Assembly: GCA_905234765.1 (NCBI GenBank)
Contig: CAJOIF010000021.1
Span: forward strand, 1-42,968
DNA from: an uncultured Bacteroidales bacterium
GTDB lineage: Bacteria; Bacteroidota; Bacteroidia; Bacteroidales; F082
DNA: 42,968 bases
Reading direction: 5' to 3'
Shown here: in pieces, positions 15,471-24,194 of the stretch
Layout: every line of letters starts with the position of its first letter
How positions within the stretch are numbered: the stretch's first letter is position 1
Notes under the pieces: model-generated
Database searches by the model: none
Told to the model about the DNA's origin: nothing
What the model saw: only the letters and a program-made list of their open reading frames with translations
Program-made: the position numbers and the translations under genes

Positions 15471-18400
15471 GTCAAATTCCACAAAAGGCAATTTCTCGAA
15501 CAGCGGCAAAACCTCCTGCGCATTGACCGAGCCCTTCGCTGGCGTCATGTTGCATGACTTCTTGCCCAAGGGGTCGAAAAGATGTAGCTTATAGTTCTGT
15601 TTTCCAGGGTTTTCCTTGATGATTTTGACAAACTCCTCCATACTTTCCTGATTCATCTCCGCCACGTTCACCTTGAGATAAATGGTCTTCGTTGTGGTCT
15701 CCAAGAGGGAATCCAGCAATCTCGCCTCGGTGAACCTCACCTCAAGGGTCTGGAGAACCACGTTCGGGTCTTGTCCTGTCCTTGGGAAAGGTCGATCCAA
15801 AACGCCTGAAAGCATGACAAAGGAGTTGACTGTCAGCAGGTTCCTGCAATTTAGATAGTTCTCTTTGAACAAGGCGAACTGAAGCGCACCGCTTTGGTCT
15901 TCGATAGTGAAACGACCGTATGGATTGCCATTTTTCGCCGTATACTCTTCGGCGCGAGTGATTTGTCCGCCCAGTCTCACCGATTTTCTGATGTTTTTCT
16001 CCACATCGTTCAATGCCGCCTTCAGGCCCTCTACATCGCAGTTGCAAAAATACTTGATAGGCAGATGGTAGACCTCCATCGGGTGCGACGAGATATAGAA
16101 TCCTAACGCCTCTTTCTCCATCTCCAGCTCCTTCATCTTCGACCACGGCTCGCAGTTGGGCAGCGGGATGGTGAAGGTCTCTTCTGCCGCCTCATCGCCG
16201 CCAAAACCAAACAGATCCATCTGCGATGAATTTTTCTTCTCGTTGTAAGCGGCCACCATGCGCATGGCGCGTTCGGAGAATGGTACAGAGTCATTCGGGG
16301 CGATGTTGAACAACATGGCGCGATGAAATCCCTTGAAGCTATCGAAGCAGCCCGCCATGCCCATGCTCTCCAAAGCCCTGACATTAAGGCCTTTGTCGGC
16401 GATACGCATCACGAAGTCGCCGAAGTCCTTGAACTTGCCGTTAGCCTCGCGTTCGGCCACGATGCCAGCTACAGCCGCCTCGCCCACGTTCTTGATGCCC
16501 CCCATGCCGTATCGAATTTCTCCTTTTTCGTTAACGGAAAACTTGTATTCCGATTCGTTCACATCTGGGCCAAGCACATCTATTTTCATGCGCTTGCATT
16601 CCTCGGTCATGAAATTAATTTGCTTGATGTCGCCCAACTCATTGTTGAGCACCGCCGCCATGAACTCGGCCGGATAATGCGCTTTCAAGTAAGCTGTCTG
16701 GTACGACACCCACGAATAGCAAGCCGCATGAGATTTGTTGAAGGCGTAGGAAGCAAACTTTTTCCACTCTTCCCAAATCTTTTCGAGGCGTTTCTTCACC
16801 TCTTCTTCTGGCAGGTGTTCCGTTTGGGTAAGTTTGGCCACACCTTGTTTCATGAATTTGCCGTACAGCTCCTCCATCTTCGCCAACTGCTTCTTACCCA
16901 TGGCCTTACGCAACGTGTCGGATTCACCTCTGGTAAAGTCGGCCAACTCGCGTGAGAGCAACATCACCTGCTCCTGATACACGCAGATGCCATAGGTATC
17001 CTTCAGGTACTTCTCCATGCAGTCGAAGTCGTAACTGATTTGCTGACGACCTTGCTTGCGGGCGATGAAGTCAGGGATGTTGTCCATGGGGCCAGGACGG
17101 TAAAGGGCGTTCATAGCGATGATGTCGCCAATGACGGAAGGCTGCAACTCGCGAAGGTATTTCTGCATACCCGGCGATTCAAACTGGAATGTTCCGATGG
17201 TGTTGCCCGCCGAATATAGTTCGTAGGTTTCCTTGTCGTCAATCGGGATGTGATCGATGTCGATGTCGATGCCACGGGTGCGTTTGATGTTCTTCAAAGC
17301 ATCCTTAATCAAAGTCAAGGTTTTCAATCCGAGGAAGTCCATCTTGATGAGTCCAACGGTCTCAATGACATGGCCATCGTATTGAGTGACAACAACATCC
17401 TCTTTCGTGTCCTTGTCTTTGACAGTACACACAGGCGCGACATTGGTCAGGTCGTCGGCACCGATGATGACACCGCAAGCGTGGATGCCAATTTGACGAT
17501 TGGTGTCCTCCAACTCCTCGGCGTAGGTCAGCATGGTAGAGACATTTTTGTCGTCACCGTTGAGCATTTCTTTCAGTTCGGGCACATACTTATAGCAGTT
17601 CTTCAAATTGACCTTAGGCATTTTCTTAGGCACCTCGCCTTCAACGGCTTTCACGGCGGCTTCGTCGAAGTTGCGGTCAGGGATATAGCTCTTGATTTTT
17701 GCCACCTCGGGCAATGGCACCTTCTGTACACGACCCACATCTTGTATGGCCGACTTGGCCGCCATAGTACCGTAAGTGATGATATGCGCCACTTTCTCCT
17801 TACCGTATTTCTTTGTGATCCAGTCCAATACACGCCCGCGACCGTCATCGTCGAAATCCACGTCAATATCGGGCAGTGAGATACGGTCAGGGTTGAGGAA
17901 ACGTTCAAACAGCAAGTCGTATTTTAGAGGATCCAAATCGGTGATTTTCAAGCAATAGGCTACCACAGAACCAGCCGCCGAGCCACGGCCTGGACCGACC
18001 GAGACACCCAACTCCTCTCGGGCAGCACGGATATAGTCGCTCACAATGAGAAAGTAACCTGGGAAACCCATGGTCTTCATTACATGCAGCTCAAAATTGA
18101 TGCGCTCAATCTGTTCTTCGGTGAGGTCTTCGCCATAACGTTTGTGTGCGCCTTCCCAAGTCAGTTTAGCCAAGTAGTCTGCTTCAAGCTTGATACGATA
18201 GAGACGGTTGTAGCCCCCCATCTTCTTAACTTTCTTTTCAGCCTCCTCCTGACTCATGATGACATTGCCGTGCTCGTCGCGAGTGAACTCATTGAAGAGG
18301 TCTTCTTCCGAGTACTTCTTTCGGTATTCCTCTTCCGTACCAAAATCCTCAGGAATGGGGAATTTTGGCATAATCGGGTCAGAGTCAATGCTATAGGTCT

Positions 18401-20075
18401 CGACTTTATCTACAATTTCTTGCGTATTTTCCAAAGCGAAAGGTACATCGGAGAAGATACGACCCATTTCAGTAGGTGTCTTCAGCCACTCCTGCTTGGT
18501 GTAATGCATCCGAGACGGGTCGTCCAAATCCTTGCCAGTACCGAGACAAATCAGTCGGTCGTGCGCCTCGCCATGTTCCTCTTCCACAAAGTGCACGTCG
18601 TTGGTGGCGATGACCTTGATGTCATATTTCTTCGCCAACTCCAAAAGGATTTTGTTCACTTCTTTCTGGCGTTCGTAAACTTCGGTATCTCCACCTTGTT
18701 TATCAGTTTTATGGCGTTGTATTTCAATATAATAATCTTCTCCAAAGAGGTTCTTGAACCATTGGATGGACTCCTCCGCTCCCTTAAAATCGGCATTCAT
18801 AATTTTTTGTGGCACTTCGCCGCCAAGACATGCAGAGGTGCAAATCAAGCCCTCGTGGTATTTTTCAAGTAGGCTATGGTCGATACGGGGATTGTAGTAG
18901 AAACCGTCCGTGTAGGCGATGGAACTCAACTTGCAGAGGCTATGATAACCTGTCTTGTTCTTGGCTAATAAAATAAGGTGCCAACCTCGGTCCTGACGAC
19001 CGTCGCGCTTGTCGATGCTGACAGGTGCACAATAGGTCTCAATACCATATATCGGCTTGAAGAACTGCCCGTTCAGCCTGTCAATCTCGGCTTGGGCAGC
19101 CATTTTCTCCTCCTCTGTGGCATCGGCTTTCTCCAAAATAGCTTTCTGTTCCTTTATGGCATCCTTCACCTTGCCGTTTTCCTTGTTCACCGTGTCGGCA
19201 AAGTCCTTGATACCAAACATGTTGCCGTGGTCGGTGAGGGCAAGGCTATACATGCCGTTTTTTTTGCATTTGGCCACCAAGTCAGGCACCTTCGACATAC
19301 CGTCGAGCATGGAATAATGCGAGTGGACATGTAAATGGGTGAAGTGTTTCGGGACATAGTCGCCAGTTTCAGGCATATCCTCAGTCTCTTCCTCGTCAAC
19401 GATAGGCTCAAAGGTGATGCCAGCAGGCTGAACCATGTCGAGGTTGGCCGCCTTGAAATCAGCAATGAATTGAGCATCAACGCTCAAGTCGTGTTCGTCC
19501 AGTATGCCACGACGCACCAGTTCGAGGAACACACGAGCCGTGGCCTCCACGTCGGCAGCAGCATTGTGCGCATCGCCGAACTTCTCGCCAAACAAGATTT
19601 GATGAAATTCCTCCAAACGTGGCAGCTTGAATTTACCGCCTTTGCCCCCAGGGAGTTGGCAGAACTCGGCCGTTTTCTCGGTGCAAGTGTCTATCTTCTG
19701 CCAATTGGGCAATGGGTTCTCTCCTTTCTTGCGCAGGAACTCACAGCCAAGAATACAGAGGTCGAAATCGATGTTATGCCCCACAAGACGTGTCACTTTC
19801 GAAGCCGACTGCAAGAAGATGTCGAGCACCTCGTCAAGCGGCCTGCCATGTTCGATGGCATATTTGGTGGAGATATGGTGCACCATCTTGGCATCGATGG
19901 GAATCTCAAAGCCCTCAGGCTGAATGATATAGTTGTGGTTTTCCACGAAGCGGCCTTTGTCGTCATGGACCTGCCAAGCCAGTTGCACCATGCGTGGCCA
20001 GTTGTCGAAGTCGGTCAGCGGCGCGTTATAGTTTTTGGGTAGACCTGTGGTCTCGGTATCGAAGATTAAAAACAT
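15462..20075 (-). CDS. dnaE: DNA polymerase III alpha subunit with fused proofreading exonuclease
   Basis: The replicative polymerase, 1537 residues. Residues 1 to about 195 are a DEDDh 3'-5' exonuclease (FDTETTG with Asp6/Glu8; GHNIDFD; AHNAAADVEAT), equivalent to a built-in epsilon subunit. The PHP domain begins near residue 243 (THLHVHSHYSMLDG, TDHGNMFG). The polymerase core has GPGRGSAAGS near 690 and the catalytic acids PDIDVDFDDDGRG near 732. A C-terminal OB fold (about 1365-1440) binds single-stranded DNA. The fusion is known in other Bacteroidota, and the extra length over a typical DnaE is explained by the exonuclease. Promoter at 20142-20172; the 5' leader holds a heptamer repeat. 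Confidence 0.96.
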   Translation of the reverse strand: MFLIFDTETTGLPKNYNAPLTDFDNWPRMVQLAWQVHDDKGRFVENHNYIIQPEGFEIPIDAKMVHHISTKYAIEHGRPLDEVLDIFLQSASKVTRLVGHNIDFDLCILGCEFLRKKGENPLPNWQKIDTCTEKTAEFCQLPGGKGGKFKLPRLEEFHQILFGEKFGDAHNAAADVEATARVFLELVRRGILDEHDLSVDAQFIADFKAANLDMVQPAGITFEPIVDEEETEDMPETGDYVPKHFTHLHVHSHYSMLDGMSKVPDLVAKCKKNGMYSLALTDHGNMFGIKDFADTVNKENGKVKDAIKEQKAILEKADATEEEKMAAQAEIDRLNGQFFKPIYGIETYCAPVSIDKRDGRQDRGWHLILLAKNKTGYHSLCKLSSIAYTDGFYYNPRIDHSLLEKYHEGLICTSACLGGEVPQKIMNADFKGAEESIQWFKNLFGEDYYIEIQRHKTDKQGGDTEVYERQKEVNKILLELAKKYDIKVIATNDVHFVEEEHGEAHDRLICLGTGKDLDDPSRMHYTKQEWLKTPTEMGRIFSDVPFALENTQEIVDKVETYSIDSDPIMPKFPIPEDFGTEEEYRKKYSEEDLFNEFTRDEHGNVIMSQEEAEKKVKKMGGYNRLYRIKLEADYLAKLTWEGAHKRYGEDLTEEQIERINFELHVMKTMGFPGYFLIVSDYIRAAREELGVSVGPGRGSAAGSVVAYCLKITDLDPLKYDLLFERFLNPDRISLPDIDVDFDDDGRGRVLDWITKKYGKEKVAHIITYGTMAAKSAIQDVGRVQKVPLPEVAKIKSYIPDRNFDEAAVKAVEGEVPKKMPKVNLKNCYKYVPELKEMLNGDDKNVSTMLTYAEELEDTNRQIGIHACGVIIGADDLTNVAPVCTVKDKDTKEDVVVTQYDGHVIETVGLIKMDFLGLKTLTLIKDALKNIKRTRGIDIDIDHIPIDDKETYELYSAGNTIGTFQFESPGMQKYLRELQPSVIGDIIAMNALYRPGPMDNIPDFIARKQGRQQISYDFDCMEKYLKDTYGICVYQEQVMLLSRELADFTRGESDTLRKAMGKKQLAKMEELYGKFMKQGVAKLTQTEHLPEEEVKKRLEKIWEEWKKFASYAFNKSHAACYSWVSYQTAYLKAHYPAEFMAAVLNNELGDIKQINFMTEECKRMKIDVLGPDVNESEYKFSVNEKGEIRYGMGGIKNVGEAAVAGIVAEREANGKFKDFGDFVMRIADKGLNVRALESMGMAGCFDSFKGFHRAMLFNIAPNDSVPFSERAMRMVAAYNEKKNSSQMDLFGFGGDEAAEETFTIPLPNCEPWSKMKELEMEKEALGFYISSHPMEVYHLPIKYFCNCDVEGLKAALNDVEKNIRKSVRLGGQITRAEEYTAKNGNPYGRFTIEDQSGALQFALFKENYLNCRNLLTVNSFVMLSGVLDRPFPRTGQDPNVVLQTLEVRFTEARLLDSLLETTTKTIYLKVNVAEMNQESMEEFVKIIKENPGKQNYKLHLFDPLGKKSCNMTPAKGSVNAQEVLPLFEKLPFVEFDLR

Positions 20076-20080
20076 AATCA

Positions 20081-20115
20081 GTTGAGAGTTGATAGTTTAG
20101 AGTTGAAAGTTGAGA
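20081..20115 (-). repeat. Five tandem heptamers in the dnaE leader
   Basis: Plus-strand units GTTGAGA, GTTGATA, GTTTAGA, GTTGAAA, GTTGAGA, followed by CAAAA. On the dnaE strand this reads TTTTGTCTC then AACTNTC-like heptamers, i.e. the same TTTTGTCTC core as the heptad leader elements followed by a one-sided right arm. It lies between the dnaE promoter and the ATG, 5 bp from the ATG. Confidence 0.85.
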
Positions 20116-20141
20116 CAAAATCTGCCTCAAAAATCAGTCTT

Positions 20142-20172
20142 CAAAGATAGGTGGTTTTTGGAGATTGTGCAA
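20142..20172 (-). promoter_or_regulatory. dnaE promoter
   Basis: Minus-strand TATCTTTG (20142-20149) and TTG (20170-20172) with a 20 bp spacer, a good match to the Bacteroidota consensus. Transcription would start near 20135, leaving a leader of about 60 nt that is mostly the heptamer repeat. Confidence 0.65.
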
Positions 20173-20295
20173 GCACGAAGGAACAATTTTCCCACAAATG
20201 CTACAAATAGATGCGCGGTTTTACAAAATAGATTGTTCATACTCAATAGATTTAGCGTTATTAAATGATGATAACAAATATGGCATTCAAAGCCA

Positions 20296-20310
20296 TATAT
20301 TAATACGAAT
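20296..20310 (+). repeat. 15 bp inverted repeat, left copy
   Basis: TATATTAATACGAAT, matched in reverse complement at 20461-20475. The two copies are 150 bp apart and frame the region upstream of the nuclease gene. Confidence 0.7.
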
Positions 20311-20460
20311 AAAAATTGACACCACTTTCAGTTTTGGGCTCATTTTCTCCATTGCTTAAGCAAAGCAATAACAAATTATTCTCTTTTAACTAAAAATTAT
20401 TCCATTCTATCAGGAATATTTGCCGTTTTTCACATAAATTAGTCATTGGTAAAAAGTCTC

Positions 20461-20475
20461 ATTCGTATTAATATA
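20461..20475 (-). repeat. 15 bp inverted repeat, right copy, candidate operator
   Basis: ATTCGTATTAATATA on the plus strand. It extends to a dyad TTCGTAT/ATACGAA (20462-20479) just upstream of the nuclease gene, where a repressor could block transcription. No regulator gene is adjacent. Confidence 0.6.
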
Positions 20476-20501
20476 CGAACATAAACTTAAAGATAACAAA
20501 A

Positions 20502-21341
20502 ATGAACAATTATTCAAAAAGCAGAAAAGAGCATCTTTGCAAGTACGCAAAAGAAAAGAAACTCCCAGTAGGAGGAAAATTTCAAGGCAAAGAAACCCAA
20601 TGGACAGATTTGATACTTTTGTACGATAATCCTAACAGACTAAAAATCATTGAAAAGTACAACTTACTAAATGGGCTTAAACTTGATACTGAGTTTTCTA
20701 AAAAACTTCACATGTTTGCTCATCACCTGTCATCATCACAGATTCTATGCTATAATTATTTCAGGCCAATGATTGTAGAAAATGGTCATCCAAACATAGA
20801 ACTAATTGATATCTTCAAAAATAGAGGCATTTACATCGCCCAAGATGTAGATTGTCAGTTTGAATATGGTGGATACGAATTGTTTCCTAACGAGGGTACA
20901 GAATATGACTTTCACTTAATAGATAAAGACAAAGAAACAGAGGTTTTTATCGAAACAAAATATACTGAAGAAGCGTTTGGGAAAGCATACAAAAACAAAA
21001 AATCCAAAAACGGGCCAAGTTACTCTGAAAAATTCAAAAACGTATATACTGAAATGATAGAAAAATGTGCTTGCCTAAAAAGCAAAAAAGAAATCGAATT
21101 AGACGTTTTCCTAAACAATTATCAGTTATTCAGGAATGTGCTTCGAATAACAGACAAATCAAAATACACGGTTTTCATTTTCCCCTATCAGCATTCCAAA
21201 CTACGCAAGGAATACGAGCAATTCAAGAAAAACTTCATTACTGATGAGTATTCAAACAATGTCATAGCCATTCATTGGGAAGAACTGATGAAAGGAAAAG
21301 AGGAAAGCGAATTATTCAAAAAGTATTTTGCTATGGATTAA
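20502..21341 (+). CDS. Putative PD-(D/E)XK nuclease (PGN_0703-like)
   Basis: A 279-residue protein that I read as a PD-(D/E)XK nuclease resembling the PGN_0703 family of putative restriction endonucleases. Visible support: the family-like block SSSQILCYNYFRPM (77-90), a Glu/Asp pair in EYDFHL (Glu134, Asp136), and ETK with Glu151 and Lys153 at the expected strand, 15 residues further on. No signal peptide. No methyltransferase or specificity gene is adjacent, so it would be an orphan or a defence-type nuclease. Base composition is clearly more AT-rich than its neighbours, which suggests recent transfer. Confidence 0.6.
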   Translation: MNNYSKSRKEHLCKYAKEKKLPVGGKFQGKETQWTDLILLYDNPNRLKIIEKYNLLNGLKLDTEFSKKLHMFAHHLSSSQILCYNYFRPMIVENGHPNIELIDIFKNRGIYIAQDVDCQFEYGGYELFPNEGTEYDFHLIDKDKETEVFIETKYTEEAFGKAYKNKKSKNGPSYSEKFKNVYTEMIEKCACLKSKKEIELDVFLNNYQLFRNVLRITDKSKYTVFIFPYQHSKLRKEYEQFKKNFITDEYSNNVIAIHWEELMKGKEESELFKKYFAMD

Positions 21342-21397
21342 CCACAGCCATAATAAGACAAACAAATCCAGATTATTTCATATAAATCCTATACACA

Positions 21398-21859
21398 ATG
21401 GAAAACGAAGAATTATTCGAAAAGTACGCCAAAGAAGGCGGAAATATGGATGTTATGGAAGCCTTGCGCTTGTTGACTAAGGCATACATGAAAGAATGCG
21501 GCAAGAGTATTGGGATGCGAACTATCGTTTATACTGCTGCTGAAATGTGGCAAGGCGACAAACTTAAGGCAGGTTGCAACAACGAGTTTACAGAGGAGCA
21601 AGTCGATGGTCCGATGGCAGAAATAATGCCGCTGATTTGCGAAGAATACGACCCAGACTATTACGACAACTGGGACATAGGTTGGGGCTTTTCTGATGAA
21701 GAATTCAAAGATATGTGCCTAATTGCCATCGAAGAAAAGCGGTATGACGAATTGACTTTGCGGGTGCTATGTTGGGGCATCAATGTAAAACCTATTCTAT
21801 GCCAGAAATGGATGGATGAAGATTGGAAACGAACTTTATTAGCCACAGACAAGTCATGA
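21398..21859 (+). CDS. Hypothetical acidic protein (153 aa)
   Basis: Not recognised. Acidic, mostly helical, Trp- and Cys-rich (AEMWQG, DYYDNWDIGWGF, LCWGINVKPILCQKWMDEDW), with no signal peptide or membrane segment. It sits 56 bp after the putative nuclease and 18 bp before the metallophosphoesterase on the same strand, so the three may be co-transcribed. An immunity-like or accessory role to the nuclease is possible but there is no direct evidence. Confidence 0.65.
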   Translation: MENEELFEKYAKEGGNMDVMEALRLLTKAYMKECGKSIGMRTIVYTAAEMWQGDKLKAGCNNEFTEEQVDGPMAEIMPLICEEYDPDYYDNWDIGWGFSDEEFKDMCLIAIEEKRYDELTLRVLCWGINVKPILCQKWMDEDWKRTLLATDKS

Positions 21860-21877
21860 TCTATACCATCTAACTAA

Positions 21878-22471
21878 ATGAAAATCATTCACCTATCAGA
21901 CACTCATGGGAAGCATCGGCAATTGACTGACCTTCCTGAAGCAGATGTTATTGTGCATACTGGAGACTTCTGCAACGATGGAACATTAGAAGAAGCAGAA
22001 GACTTTATCCACTGGTTTTGCAACCTGCCATATCAACATAAAATTTTCATTGCAGGCAATCACGACAACTGCCTTTATGGAGCCAAAATCGAAGGTTTGC
22101 CAGACAATGTGCATTATCTATGTAACGAGAGTGTTACCATAAACGGCATCAAGTTTTACGGTGTCCCGATGTTTTTACAAGACGACCTTGATGGCAACTT
22201 TCCTAAACTATATAACAACATCCCATACGATACGGATATTCTTCTCACCCACCAACCGCCTTTTAGTATTCTCGATGAATCTGAAGGCATCCATTTCGGC
22301 GACCGCGACCTTTACAAACGTGTTATGGAGGTAATGCCTGTATTTCATCTTTTTGGGCATATTCATTCCAGTAAAGAATCAAAATGCGTTTTTCAAAAAG
22401 TACGGTTTTCCAATGCCGCAAGTCTGGCAATAGAAAATTATAGAGTAATAACAATCAAAGATTATGGATAA
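21878..22471 (+). CDS. Calcineurin-like metallophosphoesterase
   Basis: A 197-residue dinuclear-metal phosphoesterase with all family motifs: DTH (Asp8, His10), GD (Asp30), GNHD (60-63), His125 in THQPP and GHIH (160-163). It resembles the small cytoplasmic MPPED/YkuE-like group, which hydrolyses phosphodiesters such as cyclic nucleotides; the substrate here is unknown. Last of the three co-directional genes in the AT-rich stretch; convergent with the exonuclease gene, stops 16 bp apart. Confidence 0.85.
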   Translation: MKIIHLSDTHGKHRQLTDLPEADVIVHTGDFCNDGTLEEAEDFIHWFCNLPYQHKIFIAGNHDNCLYGAKIEGLPDNVHYLCNESVTINGIKFYGVPMFLQDDLDGNFPKLYNNIPYDTDILLTHQPPFSILDESEGIHFGDRDLYKRVMEVMPVFHLFGHIHSSKESKCVFQKVRFSNAASLAIENYRVITIKDYG

Positions 22472-22487
22472 AGGCAGAATTACATTT

Positions 22488-22982
22488 TCACAGAATCTCC
22501 CTTGCAATCCAGGCGCAAGCCTCGGCATCGGCCAGGGCATGATGGTGGTTGACGAGGTTGAAACCACAAGCCTCGGCAACGGTATGTAGTTGGTGGTTGG
22601 GCAGCAGTTTCCCGAAATGCTTGCGCGAGGCGCGAAAAGTGCAATAAAACTGATAGTCGGGGTAATCCATCTGGTAGCAGCGCATCACGGCTTTGAGACA
22701 GCCTTCGTCGAAGGGGCTGTTGTGCGCTACGAGAGGCAAGCCTTCGATGAGCGGCTCGATTTGCCTCCAAACATACGGAAACACGGGTGCGTCCTCGGTG
22801 TCTTCCTTGGTGATGCCGTGGATGACAGTGTTCCAATAGTTGTAATAATTCGGCTCCGGCTGGATAAGGGAATAGAACGAGTCCACGAACTCATTGTTTT
22901 TCACAATGACCACACCCACGCTACACACGCTGGTGCGCTCGTTGTTGGCGGTCTCAAAGTCTATGGCGGCGAAAGAGTTCAT
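22488..22982 (-). CDS. DnaQ-like 3'-5' exonuclease
   Basis: A 164-residue DEDDh exonuclease. Motif I is AAIDFETAN (Asp8, Glu10), motif II VAHNSPFDEG, and motif III HHALADAEA with the catalytic His and Asp. It is a stand-alone exonuclease domain of the polymerase-epsilon type; because dnaE here already carries an exonuclease, this one more likely acts in repair or nucleic-acid turnover. It follows the 85-residue protein by 15 bp at the end of the recA-side operon. Confidence 0.88.
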   Translation of the reverse strand: MNSFAAIDFETANNERTSVCSVGVVIVKNNEFVDSFYSLIQPEPNYYNYWNTVIHGITKEDTEDAPVFPYVWRQIEPLIEGLPLVAHNSPFDEGCLKAVMRCYQMDYPDYQFYCTFRASRKHFGKLLPNHQLHTVAEACGFNLVNHHHALADAEACAWIAREIL

Positions 22983-22997
22983 TTCAAAACCAAAAAG

Positions 22998-23255
22998 TTA
23001 CTTCCACTCCGCAATCCACCCCTCAATCTCCTTCACCCGCTCTGCATACTTCTCCATCTGCCCTTCGATGAAGTCGTCGCTGTATTTGCGGTCGCAGAAG
23101 CCGTTGCCACGCGCCACATAGTCGTCGTCTTCGAGCGAGATAAAGACCTCCTCGTAATTGTCGTAATACTGCTGGTTTTCGCGCAACAAGGTCTTCAAAT
23201 CATCAAGGTCGGCTTCAATGGTTTCTCCCGTGCTGAAAGTATAGTGCTTTTTCAT
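22998..23255 (-). CDS. Small acidic hypothetical protein (85 aa)
   Basis: Not recognised. MKKHYTFSTGETIEADLDDLKTLLRENQQYYDNYEEVF..., strongly acidic, with two helical stretches and no signal peptide. Its ATG overlaps the CDF transporter stop by 4 bp (ATGA), so it is translationally coupled and very probably a real gene. Acidic composition next to a metal transporter could mean metal or cation binding, which is only a guess. Confidence 0.75.
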   Translation of the reverse strand: MKKHYTFSTGETIEADLDDLKTLLRENQQYYDNYEEVFISLEDDDYVARGNGFCDRKYSDDFIEGQMEKYAERVKEIEGWIAEWK

Positions 23256-24184
23256 AGCCCTTTGGTTTTCCTTTCTTGTAATTCCTTTTCTTTCCCCGTC
23301 TCCTCTTCTGGCTCCACGTGAATGGAGATGTGGGTCTCCTCGCCATAGCGTTCCTTAAGCAGGCGTTCCATCTCGGTGGCTTTGTCGTGGGCTTCTTTCA
23401 GCGGGATGTTGCCGTCCATAAGGATGTGCATCTCTATGGCATAATGATTGCCGATGCGACGGGTGCAGAGGTCATGCGGCTCGGTAACACCCGGCACTTG
23501 CCTCACGATGTCCAAAATCTCGTCCTCCACCTCCTCGGGCAGCGACTGTTCCATCAGCTCGCCCATGCCGTTTTTGAGTAAGTCGATGGCGACCTTCACA
23601 ATGAGTGCACCCACAACAATGGAGGCAATCGGATCAAGCACAGCCCAACGCTCACCCAAGAGAATGGCACCGCCAATGCCAATAGCCGTTCCGATGGACG
23701 AAAGGGCATCGCTGCGGTGATGCCAGGCATTGGCTTTCATGGCCTGCGAATCCAATTGTTCTGCTTTGCGTTTGGTATATTGGAAAGTGAGTTCTTTCAA
23801 CAGGATGGAAACCAAGGCCGCCACAAGTGCCAATGTTCCAGGCTGGGTCAACGTGCCGCCATGAGCCCATAAAGCGATTTTCTTGGCGCCATCAACAAAG
23901 ATGCCTACTGCAACGGCGAAAAGCGCGATGCCGATGAGCGTGGTCGCTAAAGTCTCAAACTTGCCGTGACCGTAGTCATGCGACTTGTCCTTGGGCCTAT
24001 GGCTGATGCGCACGAAAGCCAGAACGATGAGGTCTGTGGCAAAGTCTGACACCGAGTGTACCGCATCGGCAATCATCGCGGAACTGTGGCCAACGATGCC
24101 CGCCACGAACTTGAACGCCACCAGCACCAAGTTGACCAGACTTCCCCAAAGGGTCACCTTATAAACTTCTTTTTCCCTATTCAT
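23252..24184 (-). CDS. Cation diffusion facilitator (CDF) transporter
   Basis: An inner-membrane divalent-cation/H+ antiporter, 310 residues from the ATG at 24184. Six TM segments carry the metal site: HSVSD in TM2 (Ala-Asp-x3-His-x3-Asp pattern IADAVHSVSDFATD) and HHRSDALSS in TM5. The cytoplasmic C-terminal domain (about 215-300) has the ferredoxin-like fold with HILMDGNIPLKEAH. Metal is unknown (Zn, Fe or Mn). The frame extends 5 codons to a GTG at 24199, but those codons fall in the leader element, so the ATG is preferred. Confidence 0.9.
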   Translation of the reverse strand: MNREKEVYKVTLWGSLVNLVLVAFKFVAGIVGHSSAMIADAVHSVSDFATDLIVLAFVRISHRPKDKSHDYGHGKFETLATTLIGIALFAVAVGIFVDGAKKIALWAHGGTLTQPGTLALVAALVSILLKELTFQYTKRKAEQLDSQAMKANAWHHRSDALSSIGTAIGIGGAILLGERWAVLDPIASIVVGALIVKVAIDLLKNGMGELMEQSLPEEVEDEILDIVRQVPGVTEPHDLCTRRIGNHYAIEMHILMDGNIPLKEAHDKATEMERLLKERYGEETHISIHVEPEEETGKEKELQERKTKGL

Positions 24185-24194
24185 AATTCGATTT

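Larger units (their letters stand above)
20176..20501. other. AT-rich intergenic region with a split inverted repeat
   Basis: No convincing gene. It holds a 15 bp sequence TATATTAATACGAAT at 20296-20310 and its exact reverse complement at 20461-20475, plus a palindrome TTGCTTAAGCAA near 20354-20365. The right copy also forms a local dyad TTCGTAT-TAAT-ATACGAA (20462-20479), 22 bp before the nuclease ATG, and could be an operator. Confidence 0.6.

Noticed and set aside
18084..18872. Long plus-strand open frames opposite dnaE
   Set aside because: Antisense shadows of a well-supported gene with no domain of their own.
20165..20359. 64-codon open frame in the AT-rich gap
   Set aside because: No recognisable domain, low-complexity AT-driven composition, overlaps the inverted repeat and the dnaE promoter.
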